A stretch of DNA of 64,000 nt from Streptomyces sp. NBC_01262 (GTDB lineage: Bacteria > Actinomycetota > Actinomycetes > Streptomycetales > Streptomycetaceae), in NCBI RefSeq assembly GCF_036226365.1, contig NZ_CP108462.1, positions 9,098,501-9,162,500 of the forward strand, in the 5' to 3' direction. The notes below the pieces were generated by a model. That model was not told the origin of the DNA. It saw only the letters and a list, made by a program, of their open reading frames with translations, and ran no database searches. This document shows positions 17,001-24,897 of the stretch, piece after piece. How positions within the stretch are numbered: position 1 is the first letter of the stretch; each line of letters starts with the position of its first letter. Both the position numbers and the translations under genes were made by a program.

Positions 17001-19762
17001 GCTTCGGCCGCGCCCGCTGGACCGAGTTCGACAGTGCCGGCGGCCGGTTCCGGCAGGGCGAGCGGATCGGGGACGCGGACCAGCGCACCTTCCACGACGT
17101 GCCGGGCGGCACCTGGCTCCGCCTCAACACCACCGACGTCAGGACGTACACCCGCGCCGCCGACGGTGGTCTCGTCCGCGCGGAGAAGGGCGCCGACGGC
17201 CACTGGACCTGGCAGCGGTTCGACAAGGACGGCGCCGAGGCGCTGTCCGGCACGCGCCACTGGAGCCTGAACCACGTCGCTTTCAATGACACCTTCACCG
17301 ACCCGGTCACCGGTCTGGAGACGGTGGCCCAGCACCGGGCCCAGACCTGGCCCTTCGGCGGCCTGCACGGCTCCCGGATGTACACCGAACATGCGGTGGT
17401 GCCGGGCGAGTTCCCCGCCGGAGGACGGATCGACCCCGGCGCGCACACCGGCATCGGCCCGGCGAACGCCCAGATCCAGAGCCTGGAGGCGCTGTCTGAC
17501 GGCGGCAGCCTGCTCGTCGAGCGGTTCGCCGACATGCGGCCCCCCGCCTTCCTCTGGAAGAGCGCGGCGGGCCGCAACCCCTTCGACGGTTTCTTCCGCG
17601 ACCTGTTCGCGGGCGACTCCCTGCACCGCGTCAGCCACTGGACGCAGATTGCCGCCGACGGCACCAAGATGACCGGCGTCCGGCTCAACCCGTCGGGCTC
17701 CAACTGGGTCGACATCGACCGGTTCGGCCGCGTCGTCCGCGAGACCCGCAAGCTGGACAACGGCAACGTCATCGAGGTCGGCCGCAGCCTGGAGGACCCC
17801 ACGCGCTGGGCGCCCGTCCCCGGGTACCGCAAGGGCGGCTCGTACGAGCTGTCCTGGCGGGACACCACGGGCGACGTCCAGGGCACCCGGCATGTCGACG
17901 GCTACGGACGCTGGAGGGACCTGTTCACCGACGACCAGGGCGTCGAGCGGGTCCGGCTGCGCAGCGAGGGCACCGGAACCCGCGAGTACGTCCTCGACGC
18001 GCCGTCCACCGCCGACCTCGCCCTGCACGACAGCACCGGCCTGTGGGTCGACAAGAACTCCCTGCTGCACATCACCGGCCGCCGTGACCTCATCGGCGGC
18101 CGGATCGTCGAGTCCTCCGGCAGCCCCTACCGGACCAGCTGGCACTGGAAGGCGTACGACCCGGCCGAACCAGGCACCGTGGTGGCCGAGGGCGTGCGCA
18201 AGCAGAACCGCGGCTCCTTCTACTCCATGACCTGGGACGACTCGTTCGTCGACCTCGACCGGCTCGGCAATCCGGTGCGCGAGCGCAACGCCACCGACAC
18301 CGCGAGCTCCTGGGTCGACGCCGTCAAGCAGCCCGACGGCGGCTGGACATGGACGAGGACCGCCGCCGACGGCACGGTCCACTCCGAGGGCGTCCGGGTC
18401 TACGACGACCCCGCCCGGGGCCGCTGGCGCGACCTGGTCAACGACCAGGTGGTCAGGCGGCGGGACGGCGGCCGGGTCCGCGAGTACCAGTACGAAGTCA
18501 CCGCGTACGAGCCCCCGGCCCCGGCGGCGGCGCTCCCCGGCGAGGCCGGCGGCAGGGTCACCATGTTCGACCTGCTCGCGCAGTCCGCCCGCCACTTCGA
18601 GCCGCCCAACACCGTCCGCGTCGACCCGCGGGTCTGGAAGGAGTACGACCTCGGCAAGGTCTTCCGCGAGCGGACCGCCGTGCCCGGCATGCCCGGCCGG
18701 TTCCGCGAGACCGACAAGCAGTGGGGCCAGTGGCGGGAGTTCCAGGACGGGCACCTGGTCGAGCAGCGCACCTTCACTGGACGGGTCTGGAAGACCGACC
18801 CGTTCGGCCGCTGGGGCACCTCGGGCCCGGCCTCGATTCCCGAGTACCTGGCCGGGGCCCTGCCCCCGGTGCGCGGTGAGGTCGGCCTGACCGGCGACCG
18901 GGCCTGGCAGCTGACCGGCCGGGAGACCGACTTCCGCGGCCACGACATCGAGGCGCTGGGCCTGCTGCGCGAGGTCCAGGACCCCTGGCACGCGGTGTTC
19001 ACCGGCGTCAGGGCGGGCGAGTCGACCGAGATGCCGGTGTGGGCACGCGAGCTGCGCAACCTCGCGACCACGTTCACCACCGGCTTCGTGACCGACTTCA
19101 CCGCGGGCCTGGTCGTCACCGCCATCACCCAGAACGGCGATGTCAGCCCGCTCGACGTCTACAAGGCGCTGCTGAACGGCACCGTCGGCGGCACCTTCAG
19201 CGGCGGGCTCAACCTGCTCTACAACCGCACCCCGCTGGGCTACTTCAAGACCAGCATGGGCGCCCGGGACTGGGGCGCGCACCCCAAGCAGTCCATGGCC
19301 GGCAACACCGACGACTGGGCCACCGACTGGGCCGCCCAGGAGAAGCCCACCCGCTGGCGCAACGCCACCTACGCCAACACCGTCGGCCTGGCCACCGGAG
19401 CCCTCAGCGGCTTCGTCAGCAACGCCATCAGCGCCGCCGTCTTCGGGGTCAACGGCAACGAGGTCAAGGGCGCCGACGCGCTGCTGGCCGGCGGCTGGGG
19501 CGCGGCCTCCTCCCTCTTCAGCGGGGTGGGCACCGGAATGGCGAGGAGCATCTTCCACACGACCACCGGCGCCCGCGTCTTCCACAAGGGCGGCGTCGGC
19601 GACCTGGGGCTGACCTGGTCCGAGTCGTTCCTGACCCGGTACATCAACTACTGGATCACCCAGCAGGGCGGCTCCGGCCTGCCCAGCCCCGGCCGGGCGT
19701 TCCCGGCTCCGGCTCCGGCCACTCCTTCTACTACCGCCACCGATCAGCAGGAGCTCCCGTGA
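11060..19762 (+). CDS. Giant 2,900-residue repeat protein with WXG-like head, putative client of the type VII-like system
   Basis: Starts at GTG 11060 behind CGGAGGACT. Residues 1-165 are helical, with NGGFEGKTA (57-59 in the WXG position), as in type VII-exported polymorphic proteins. Residues 174-237 are strongly hydrophobic, and Gly/Leu/Arg-rich segments follow to about 330. A large middle region carries repeated beta units of FTVTD-x-x-TGSRFxFD type near 1000, 1275, 1524 and 1808, usually followed by DGSGFVRF. Residues 1960-2560 hold divergent YD/RHS-like units (DLDRFGRxxRE, DGYGRWRDL). The C-terminal 260 residues are Gly/Ala-rich with likely membrane-inserting helices (near 2674-2710 and 2770-2835) and a Pro/Ala/Thr tail. 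No known nuclease, deaminase or other toxin domain was recognised. It overlaps the next gene by GTGA. Confidence 0.85.
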   Translation: MASPDDWSRVGHAGNPVTGNPAVIDGIAKELRGLGDLAGRVDAGLDALLLKAENGGFEGKTADALRNYVKNELKTFMANVTRSFELAASAVARYGNALKDSRARAESTTEKVSALELTPDDPELATARKDVDAEVGHIEAEAKILEDALRDAADMVSRPIKSPKKSFWKRFVANFFKALEILTMIITIAAAILTGPLGLIAFGLGAVLFVKALVDYAMGNGSALGLGMAFLGILFPSTKGLTTIGGLARMASAGGRLAGRALTAGGRLLLTGGRLLSSPRTLLALAGMGLARGAGAMSGLGGRVFGGLSRLPRLATRGPQMLAAAIRFIPGFSRGVFQQARFALRRDFFMSTAFVSGSTGKRLGVYAIINTGRALDFAVSAILPLRYAELASLGYRGAFRAGILERGLLRPAQGVTALTRAGATGADLAALTGRGLTEPGALRPLDDLTAGKLLVPGTEAWDRALGDLTETMARRVATPGAPGISSLESLDRAGLPVGSRGVLTALDDLDGFGAPALPGARSALLSPPNAVARLQDLDSLTGLERTAAGLLKPMDDLEDLADLALFSIDGRFGGLGEAQLGKILDGEIDLVNVTPDGVILRIGKTDPVDVLVQLNDEITVKVINTADDAGTAVPHPSWTAATGPGRLTDLGIELDDLSRLVPNHTDGIRTTRELFGLGPARTDLAAAPVTVKPSSPPLTLREIVTGGATGKLATDRFQAWIRTQSAQARLDLAGGKLTELGDLGEVEPLRLAETELDLSAAQLEFNRTRGAFGRLGMNLDTVRQDITVMMARTDIPAMPTGPVRLDWLGAPLPQSELRLLDPGRSTGLRVEWESTPRAGGGVTLTDVMGDVRLQFDARDVLEFRDMRIPGVDGFLRFDAVPGMGSLPRVVGPDEVPPAVTGVAVDPVRGALGVVTGVDVRRLDGAWTARFDLDGTRLSEDVALTGAPAGPLAGARVTTTFTQVPGGGTLPSVRLTGPGVGDGLFTVRPVSGDLAGLAPRGFTVTDTLTGTRYTFDGAGQLRFRDVRVAETDGSGFWRFPEGTDGLPVRLDAAGMPVPEARAAGQPPLILQDLRLDSLGSLDVPDVLDSGIADALRTGRLQGPDAFDPRESPDVTVGEVSLSGIDERTQFDPMGRLEFRDLPLPGTDFALRFTDDALHPMPRVVGPDGAPVTGGVIAPLRDASGTLTGLDVRVPMAGTHDLTAVWRFDPGGVLRRQELPLTFPGLDGPSGLAMRVTVTPGTGGTTARLVELTGPSHLVASFRLTPTDGPLAGRLPNGFTVTDTVTGSRFHFDHTGRPAFRDLPARDGSGFVRFTEGAHTLDEAAGMRAVPDSVPDSLPAALPDAADLQLSRLSGLSDLSDIDLAAVRATLDEHWQVLEPLHRVPLSGVDELAGLDVRLVHVPASETTPLGTVRLELAERAPGGAGPVRGPDLTVELLDDTGRFAVTDPAGHARFTFAHDGGFLGRESALTGEGLPEGLRLQVTVGAETDGAPRTMVDLLGPPGALGSVRLTPLEGPLAERLPGGFTVTDTVTGSRFHFDLSGNLVLRDLPARDGSGFVRFTEGAAPGTAPTRLVESLDEAFPLHSIPENGVPHELVTDLGEMGQIFDRTLDEAAGLRTLPAGPAADLSGIAGAMDLLRVAPDSHAFQTLDLPRVQQLTAQAADSLNRMGLSPDLLNDQLRQMTAQARTALRQDAVTTLRDYLDLPLPTRLDDLQSVAGGAPGRVIGDFTVTPTPHGGPGGSRYTVLHNPTDLTTGFGPNRELLYQEVRLSGGPEGLGGLKLGFTGHSAEFVGPRPADHLFTVDIAPRGGFTVTDVHGASWHYGTEGVLALRDVRLPGGRGVFRFDAGAPGGVPHLLDTAGSPLPAVRAEFLDDGRIAVIPTGKGAHPLERTVFDPSGTLLDETIAIRGAGGRPAGEFWRIDHVAGTAVRTDSAGTELPGRFGSVTVGKSGTGQFRLTTVGKVTVFEREVLRNGNTVHIDLDRFGRARWTEFDSAGGRFRQGERIGDADQRTFHDVPGGTWLRLNTTDVRTYTRAADGGLVRAEKGADGHWTWQRFDKDGAEALSGTRHWSLNHVAFNDTFTDPVTGLETVAQHRAQTWPFGGLHGSRMYTEHAVVPGEFPAGGRIDPGAHTGIGPANAQIQSLEALSDGGSLLVERFADMRPPAFLWKSAAGRNPFDGFFRDLFAGDSLHRVSHWTQIAADGTKMTGVRLNPSGSNWVDIDRFGRVVRETRKLDNGNVIEVGRSLEDPTRWAPVPGYRKGGSYELSWRDTTGDVQGTRHVDGYGRWRDLFTDDQGVERVRLRSEGTGTREYVLDAPSTADLALHDSTGLWVDKNSLLHITGRRDLIGGRIVESSGSPYRTSWHWKAYDPAEPGTVVAEGVRKQNRGSFYSMTWDDSFVDLDRLGNPVRERNATDTASSWVDAVKQPDGGWTWTRTAADGTVHSEGVRVYDDPARGRWRDLVNDQVVRRRDGGRVREYQYEVTAYEPPAPAAALPGEAGGRVTMFDLLAQSARHFEPPNTVRVDPRVWKEYDLGKVFRERTAVPGMPGRFRETDKQWGQWREFQDGHLVEQRTFTGRVWKTDPFGRWGTSGPASIPEYLAGALPPVRGEVGLTGDRAWQLTGRETDFRGHDIEALGLLREVQDPWHAVFTGVRAGESTEMPVWARELRNLATTFTTGFVTDFTAGLVVTAITQNGDVSPLDVYKALLNGTVGGTFSGGLNLLYNRTPLGYFKTSMGARDWGAHPKQSMAGNTDDWATDWAAQEKPTRWRNATYANTVGLATGALSGFVSNAISAAVFGVNGNEVKGADALLAGGWGAASSLFSGVGTGMARSIFHTTTGARVFHKGGVGDLGLTWSESFLTRYINYWITQQGGSGLPSPGRAFPAPAPATPSTTATDQQELP
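14884..15749 (+). repeat. Internal duplication in the giant gene
   Basis: Two segments, 14884-14932 and 14967-15006, recur at 15628-15676 and 15708-15749 with only a few base differences. Each pair encodes a GFTVTDTVTGSRFHFD strand pair followed by DGSGFVRFTEGA. The near-identity at DNA level indicates recent duplication or gene conversion, compared with the older, diverged copies near 14059 and 16481. Confidence 0.8.
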
Positions 19763-22407
19763 CCCCCACCGTGCACCGGGTTGCCCCCAAGGGCCGCGGC
19801 GCCCACCGCAGCATCACCGCCGCCCTGCGCGCCGCCTCCGACGGCGACGAGATCCGGATCGCCCCCGGCGAGTACGTCGAGCTGCTGGTCCTCGACCGTG
19901 CCGTACGCCTCCTCCCCGAGGACGGCTCGGCGGCGCACGCCGTACGCATCCTGGCGGCGGCCCCCGGGCGGCCCGTGCTGGAGGTCACCGCCACCGGCGT
20001 CCACGTCGGCGGCATCGCCCTGACCGGTCAGGACCCCGGCCTTCCGGCCGTGCTGGCCGCCGCCGGCAGCCTGGAGCTGTCGCTGTGCGAAATCTCCGGC
20101 GGCCGGGTCGAGGCGCGCGGCGACGCCTGCCTCACCCTGACGGACTGCCGGATCTCCGGGGCCGAACTGGCCGCCGTGCACGTCAACACCACCGGCACGG
20201 CCCGGCTGACCCGGGTCGTGGTCGAGGACATCGACGGCACCGGCGTCGTCATCGGCTCCACGGCGGCCGCCGAGGCCGACGCCCTCACTGCACGCAGGGT
20301 CACCGGTTCCGGCGTACGCGTACGGGGCCGGGCCAGGGCCATCCTGCGGGAGTGCCGGATCAGCGGCCCCGGCCGCAGCGGGCTGCTGGTGGAGGACGAA
20401 GCGTCGGTGACCCTCCAGGAGTGCCGGCTGACGGAGACGGGCACCGAGGGCGTACGCGTCCTGGGCAGTTCGCAGCGGCCCGTCGGAGGAGTGGTGCTCC
20501 AGGACTGCGAGGTGCTGCGGGCCGGCGCGGACGCGGTGGCCGTCTCGGGCACCGGTGACGTACTGCTGCTCAACTGCCGGCTGCGGGACGGCTCCGGCCC
20601 CGGGGCGACCGCCGAGGGCGAGAGCCGGGCCGAGCTGGTGAACTGCCAGGTGGACCGGCCCGGCGGCTCGGGCCTGGTGGCGCGGGGCAGCGCCCGGCTG
20701 GCCGCGGAGGGCACGTCGGTGACCGGCAGCCGGGCCAACGGGCTGCTGGCGGGCGGCGGTTCCCGCGTGAAGCTGGCCACGAGCGACGTCGGGGACTGCG
20801 CGTTCAGCGCGGTGCACGCCTGCGACGACTCCCGGGTGACGCTCACCTCCTGCCGTATCGGCGACACCCCGGAACACGGGGTCCGGGCCACCGACCGGGC
20901 CGAACTCACCGTCGAGGGCGGCCGGATCACCGACTGCGGGTTGTCCGGCCTCCAGATCGACGCCGCGGCCGCGGCCCGGGTGCGCGGGCTGTCGGTCGTG
21001 CGCGGCCGGACCGGGATCAACGCCGAGTCCACCGGGACCGTCGTCCTGGAGGAGTGCGACATCACCGACGCCGAGCGGGCCGGGATCTCCTGCGGGACGG
21101 AGTCGGCCGCGGTCCTGCGGGACTGCCGGATCACCGGCACCGGCACGGCGGGGCTGGTGGTCGGTGAACGCGCGACCCCCAGCATCGAGGGCTGCACGGT
21201 CCGCGACACCGCCGGCTCCGGGATGGTCGTGGGACCGGAGGCCGAGCCCCGGGTCCGGGCCGTCACCGTGGCCCGTAGCGGCAAGAACAGCCTGTTCGTC
21301 GGTGAGAAGGCCCGCGGCACCTTCGAGGACTGCGTCTTCGCCGGGGCGGGCAGCGCGGGCGCGGCGTTCCCGGCGGTGCATGTGTCGGCCGCCGCCGCCC
21401 CGGTGCTGCGCGGCTGCCTGGTCCGCGACACCGAGGACGACGTGGCCCTGGAGAAGGGCGCCCGCGCGGTCTTCGACGACTGCCTGGCGCGGGACGTCAA
21501 GAACCCGGCCCTCCCGACCGGCCCGGCCCAGGCGCTGCCCTCGGCCTCCGCGGGCCCCGGCGCGGGCACCGGGACCTCGGCCCGGGAGACCGAGGCCCCC
21601 AGCGAGGACACCCTGGACGACCTGCTCGCCGAACTCGGCGGGCTGGCGGGCCTGGACCGCGTGAAACACGACGTCTCCTCGCTGGTGAAGCTGATGCGGA
21701 CCGTGCGCCGCCGCGAGGAGATGGGCCTCGCCCCGCCGCCGCTCAGCCGCCACCTGGTCTTCGCCGGCAACCCGGGCACCGGCAAGACCACCGTCGCCCG
21801 CCTCTACGGCCGCATCCTGGCCGCCGTCGGCCTGCTGGAGCGCGGCCACCTGGTGGAGGCCGACCGCTCCGCGCTGGTCGGCGAGTACGTCGGCCACACC
21901 GGCCCCAAGACCAGCCGGGTCTTCCAGCAGGCCCGTGGCGGCGTGCTCTTCATCGACGAGGCGTACTCGCTCACCCAGTACGCCGGGACCAACGACTTCG
22001 GCCAGGAGGCGATCGCCACCCTGGTGAAGCTGATGGAGGACCACCGCGACGACGTGGTGGTGATCGTCGCCGGATACCCGAAGGAGATGGAGGTCTTCGT
22101 CCGCTCCAACCCCGGACTGGCGTCGCGCTTCAACCGAACCCTGGTCTTCGAGGACTACAGCACCGCCGAACTCGTCAGCATCCTTGAACACCAAGCCGCA
22201 CAGCACCAGTACGAGCTGACCCCGCCCGCCCGCGAGGCGCTGTCCGCGCACTTCGACACGACACCCAAGGCGCGCGGCTTCGGCAACGGCCGCGCCGCAC
22301 GACAGCTCTTCCAGGCCATGACCGAGCGTCAGGCCTACCGCGTCGCCGAGCTGTCCGACTCCACGGAGTCGGACCTGATCACCCTCAAGCCCGAAGACCT
22401 TCCGTAA
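19759..22407 (+). CDS. Right-handed beta-helix fused to EccA/CbxX-type AAA+ ATPase
   Basis: An 882-residue protein starting at GTG 19759 (GGAG upstream), overlapping the stop of the giant gene by GTGA. Residues 1-590 are a right-handed parallel beta-helix of 20-25-residue coils with regular L-x-D/E-C-x-I/V turns, like pectate-lyase-type or carbohydrate-binding helices. After a Gly/Ala/Ser linker (about 590-612) comes an AAA+ domain of the CbxX/EccA class: P-loop GNPGTGKTT near 671, GEYVGHTGPKT, Walker B VLFIDEAYSL near 731, sensor-1 VAGYP and an RGFGNGRAAR sensor-2/arginine region. EccA ATPases are cytosolic chaperones of type VII clients. Here the usual TPR-like N-terminal domain is replaced by a beta-helix, which could bind the repeat protein encoded just upstream. 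Confidence 0.9.
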   Translation: MTPTVHRVAPKGRGAHRSITAALRAASDGDEIRIAPGEYVELLVLDRAVRLLPEDGSAAHAVRILAAAPGRPVLEVTATGVHVGGIALTGQDPGLPAVLAAAGSLELSLCEISGGRVEARGDACLTLTDCRISGAELAAVHVNTTGTARLTRVVVEDIDGTGVVIGSTAAAEADALTARRVTGSGVRVRGRARAILRECRISGPGRSGLLVEDEASVTLQECRLTETGTEGVRVLGSSQRPVGGVVLQDCEVLRAGADAVAVSGTGDVLLLNCRLRDGSGPGATAEGESRAELVNCQVDRPGGSGLVARGSARLAAEGTSVTGSRANGLLAGGGSRVKLATSDVGDCAFSAVHACDDSRVTLTSCRIGDTPEHGVRATDRAELTVEGGRITDCGLSGLQIDAAAAARVRGLSVVRGRTGINAESTGTVVLEECDITDAERAGISCGTESAAVLRDCRITGTGTAGLVVGERATPSIEGCTVRDTAGSGMVVGPEAEPRVRAVTVARSGKNSLFVGEKARGTFEDCVFAGAGSAGAAFPAVHVSAAAAPVLRGCLVRDTEDDVALEKGARAVFDDCLARDVKNPALPTGPAQALPSASAGPGAGTGTSARETEAPSEDTLDDLLAELGGLAGLDRVKHDVSSLVKLMRTVRRREEMGLAPPPLSRHLVFAGNPGTGKTTVARLYGRILAAVGLLERGHLVEADRSALVGEYVGHTGPKTSRVFQQARGGVLFIDEAYSLTQYAGTNDFGQEAIATLVKLMEDHRDDVVVIVAGYPKEMEVFVRSNPGLASRFNRTLVFEDYSTAELVSILEHQAAQHQYELTPPAREALSAHFDTTPKARGFGNGRAARQLFQAMTERQAYRVAELSDSTESDLITLKPEDLP

Positions 22408-22451
22408 CTCCCCTTGTACCTGTCCCCGAACTCTCCTAAGGACCCGAGTCG

Positions 22452-23315
22452 ATGCAGCCAGACCGCCACCAGGAAGGCGAGTTCGCCGCCCTGTTCGCCC
22501 GCCGGGCGCGCACCCCGCTCCGTGGTTTCCTGCCGGGCCGCCGGGTCTGGACCGCGGTCGGCGGCACCGCCGTCGCCGTGGCGGTGATCGCCGGGACCGG
22601 CGCGTTCGTCACGGCGATCGACTGGGGCGGCGGCGCCGACGACGTGACCACGTTGGCCGCCGGGCAGGACACCAAGGCGGCGCCCGGTCCCGCCGCCACC
22701 GGGCAGAAGAAGCGGGGCGGCACGCCGTCCCCCGGCGCGTCGCCGGGCTCGAAGGACGCTTCCCCGGACGTCGTGTACGCCCCCGGCGCGGGCACCGGCC
22801 CGGCGGCGAACTCCGGCCAGGGCTCCATGTCGCAGACCACCTCATCCGGTGGCGGCACCGGAACCAGCACCGGGAACAACACCGGCACCACCTCCTCGGC
22901 CTCGTCCTCGACCCCGGCCACCACGAAGGCGGCCACCGCCTACCTCTGGGCCGACGGCAACGTCGACACGGACTCCAACGACTACTGGGACCAGAGCTCC
23001 ATCACCGTCAGGACCACGACGGCCCTTTCCGCGCTCAAGGTGGTCGTGCGCATCGCCCAGACGGGCAGTGTCGCCAGCACCGGCAGCTGGTCCTCGCTGG
23101 GGGACAAGGTCAGCGTCTCCGCCGCCGCCGACAGCAGCCAGCTGGCGTATGTCGTGACCCTGAAGTCCGGTGTCACGATCGGCGCCGGCACCTACGTCTT
23201 CCAGTTCCAGTACAACCACAGCCAGGGCCAACGCGACGCCGGCGGCGACCGCTACAACGTCACTGCCACCTCGACCGGCTCCAGCACCGAGTTCGTCAAG
23301 GGTGGCTTCGCCTGA
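22452..23315 (+). CDS. Single-pass membrane protein with extracellular beta-sandwich-like domain
   Basis: A 287-residue protein. Residues 1-34 are basic and cytoplasmic, about 35-56 form a membrane helix (Val/Ala/Gly), and about 60-160 are a disordered Gly/Ser/Thr linker. The last 125 residues are a beta-rich domain (TAYLWADGNVDTDS start, YVFQFQYNHSQGQRDAGGDRYNVTA end) that looks like an extracellular carbohydrate- or protein-binding sandwich. The GQRDAGGDRY segment recalls the end of small cellulose-binding-like domains. Tandem with the beta-helix/AAA gene (44 bases apart, AAGGA site), it closes the island; 6 bases beyond it the convergent phosphoesterase gene ends. Topology is visible; function is unknown. 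Confidence 0.75.
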   Translation: MQPDRHQEGEFAALFARRARTPLRGFLPGRRVWTAVGGTAVAVAVIAGTGAFVTAIDWGGGADDVTTLAAGQDTKAAPGPAATGQKKRGGTPSPGASPGSKDASPDVVYAPGAGTGPAANSGQGSMSQTTSSGGGTGTSTGNNTGTTSSASSSTPATTKAATAYLWADGNVDTDSNDYWDQSSITVRTTTALSALKVVVRIAQTGSVASTGSWSSLGDKVSVSAAADSSQLAYVVTLKSGVTIGAGTYVFQFQYNHSQGQRDAGGDRYNVTATSTGSSTEFVKGGFA

Positions 23316-23321
23316 CGGCGG

Positions 23322-24836
23322 TCAGAGGTTGCCGGCCGGCGGCAGCGCGATGGTGAACTCGTCCTCGACCGGCGGGTCGAGTTCCTGTCCGCGCATGCCG
23401 GTGGCGGCGAAGCACCGCACCCGCACCCCGGCCGGGCTGACGTCCAGGCGCAGGAAGCTCTTGAAGAACGGCGGGCTGTAGGTCGCCCCGCCCGGTGAGA
23501 TCACCTGGGTGAGCACCTTGCGGACCGGCAGCCGCATCCGGGCCCTGCTGTGCGGGCGCGGCGGAGCGCCCAGCGCGGACGCGACAAACCTCGTGCGCAG
23601 CGTCACGGCGGCGCCGGTGGCCCGGGTGGGCTTCATGTCCAGGCGCTGGGCGAGGACCGCGCCCGCCTCGTCGGGCGTCAGGCCGAACAGCCGGCGCAGG
23701 CGCAGCCGGCGCCCGTAGAGCCCGCTGTAGAACGCGAGGGAGTCGGAGCGCAGCGGGTAGCAGCGGAACTGCTCCTCGGTGACGCCGCCGACGGTGACCC
23801 GGGGGATGGTGTGGGTGGCGTGCATGAAGGCCCCGCCGCCGCCGGAGACGACGTACTCGATCCGGCGGCCGTCCACATCGACCGGATAGTGCTGGTAGTT
23901 GTGGATGTCGCCGCCTATCGCGGCGACGAAGTTGTGCTTCGGGTCGCGGACGATGTCATCGACCGTGCCGCCGCCCTCGATGGCGCACGGGTGGTGCTCG
24001 TTGTCGACGTATATCGGGGAACCGGTGACCAGGATCTTGGGCCGGGGCCCGAGACAGACCCGCCGCAGCCATTCGCCCTGCGCCTTGTCGATGCCGCCGA
24101 GCAGTCCGGTGTCTATGCCTATGATCCGCAACGGGCCCGAGTCGAGCGCCCAGTACGGCCCCGGCTGGGAGGCGGCCTGGGCGGGGGCGGACCGCAGCTT
24201 GCGGGCCTCGTCCAGGAGCGCGTCGTCGGGCACGTCGGACTTCTTCCACAGCAGGTTCCGCCACCAGGCCGCCGTCACCACCGGCCGCGGGCGGGCGGCG
24301 GGCGGCAGGGCCGGCGCACGGCAGAAGACCCGCATGAAGCCGGTGAGGCCGTCGTACCAGTCGTGGTTTCCGGGGATGGCGTAGATCGGGGCGTCGTAGT
24401 CCCGGTAGGGCTGGAAGAACTTCGTGCCGTATTCGTTGGCGCTGCCCACGGGATAGAGCACGTCGCTGGAGAGCACGGCGAAGCGCGTGCCGGCGCCGGC
24501 CTTGAGCAGGCCGGGCACGACGGCGTACTGCGAGTCGTCGCCCTCGCCGGTGTCGGCGATCAGGACGAAGGAGTACTCGTCGGGGTCGTCCCGCTCGATC
24601 ACCAGGTCCGCGTCGGCGGCCCCGGCGTCCAACTGCCGCCGCACCCACCGCTGTCGGTCGGTTCCGGTCGGATCGCCCAGCAGCGCGGCGAGCGGACCGT
24701 TGCGCGCCTTCCACAGCGTGGACGGATTCAGCCACGACAGCTTGGCCACCCGAGGGGGCATCAACTCCCGGTAGGTACCGGGCTCCTGGCTCTGCCAGCC
24801 GGCGCCGGCCAGCGAATCACGTGAAGAGGCGGACAC
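23322..24836 (-). CDS. Metallophosphoesterase
   Basis: A calcineurin-like phosphoesterase of about 504 residues. Motifs in order: FVLIADTGEGD, SSDVLYPVG, AIPGNHDWYD, and GGDIHNYQHY, which supply the two-metal ligands. The substrate is not predictable. No signal peptide or membrane helix is present. Start: GTG 24836 is preferred because a TACAGT -10 element (24849-24844) ends 7 bases before it, typical of a leaderless Streptomyces mRNA. An upstream ATG at 24869 lacks a ribosome site and would overlap the -35 box of the divergent glucanase gene. The last 250 residues, up to the convergent neighbour, are beta-rich and not matched to a family. Confidence 0.82.
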   Translation of the reverse strand: MSASSRDSLAGAGWQSQEPGTYRELMPPRVAKLSWLNPSTLWKARNGPLAALLGDPTGTDRQRWVRRQLDAGAADADLVIERDDPDEYSFVLIADTGEGDDSQYAVVPGLLKAGAGTRFAVLSSDVLYPVGSANEYGTKFFQPYRDYDAPIYAIPGNHDWYDGLTGFMRVFCRAPALPPAARPRPVVTAAWWRNLLWKKSDVPDDALLDEARKLRSAPAQAASQPGPYWALDSGPLRIIGIDTGLLGGIDKAQGEWLRRVCLGPRPKILVTGSPIYVDNEHHPCAIEGGGTVDDIVRDPKHNFVAAIGGDIHNYQHYPVDVDGRRIEYVVSGGGGAFMHATHTIPRVTVGGVTEEQFRCYPLRSDSLAFYSGLYGRRLRLRRLFGLTPDEAGAVLAQRLDMKPTRATGAAVTLRTRFVASALGAPPRPHSRARMRLPVRKVLTQVISPGGATYSPPFFKSFLRLDVSPAGVRVRCFAATGMRGQELDPPVEDEFTIALPPAGNL

Positions 24837-24843
24837 GGGCGGC

Positions 24844-24849
24844 ACTGTA
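24844..24849 (-). promoter_or_regulatory. -10 element of the phosphoesterase gene
   Basis: TACAGT on the minus strand, 7 bases upstream of the GTG at 24836. No good -35 box is at the standard distance. It supports leaderless transcription from the preferred start. Confidence 0.4.
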
Positions 24850-24868
24850 GCAACCCGTGTGACGGGCA

Positions 24869-24897
24869 TTGACAGCGCGGATGGGCACTTCCACAGT
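24869..24897 (+). promoter_or_regulatory. Promoter of the GH44-esterase operon
   Basis: TTGACA (24869-24874), a 17-base spacer and CACAGT (24892-24897) make a vegetative-type promoter. The -10 element and predicted start site are covered by the CebR-type palindrome, so a bound repressor would block polymerase. Confidence 0.6.

Noticed and set aside
14354..19585. A 1,743-codon open frame on the minus strand opposite the giant gene
   Set aside because: Antisense shadow: Gly/Val/Ala/Arg-rich with no motifs, while the plus strand has clear repeats, a ribosome site and coupled neighbours.
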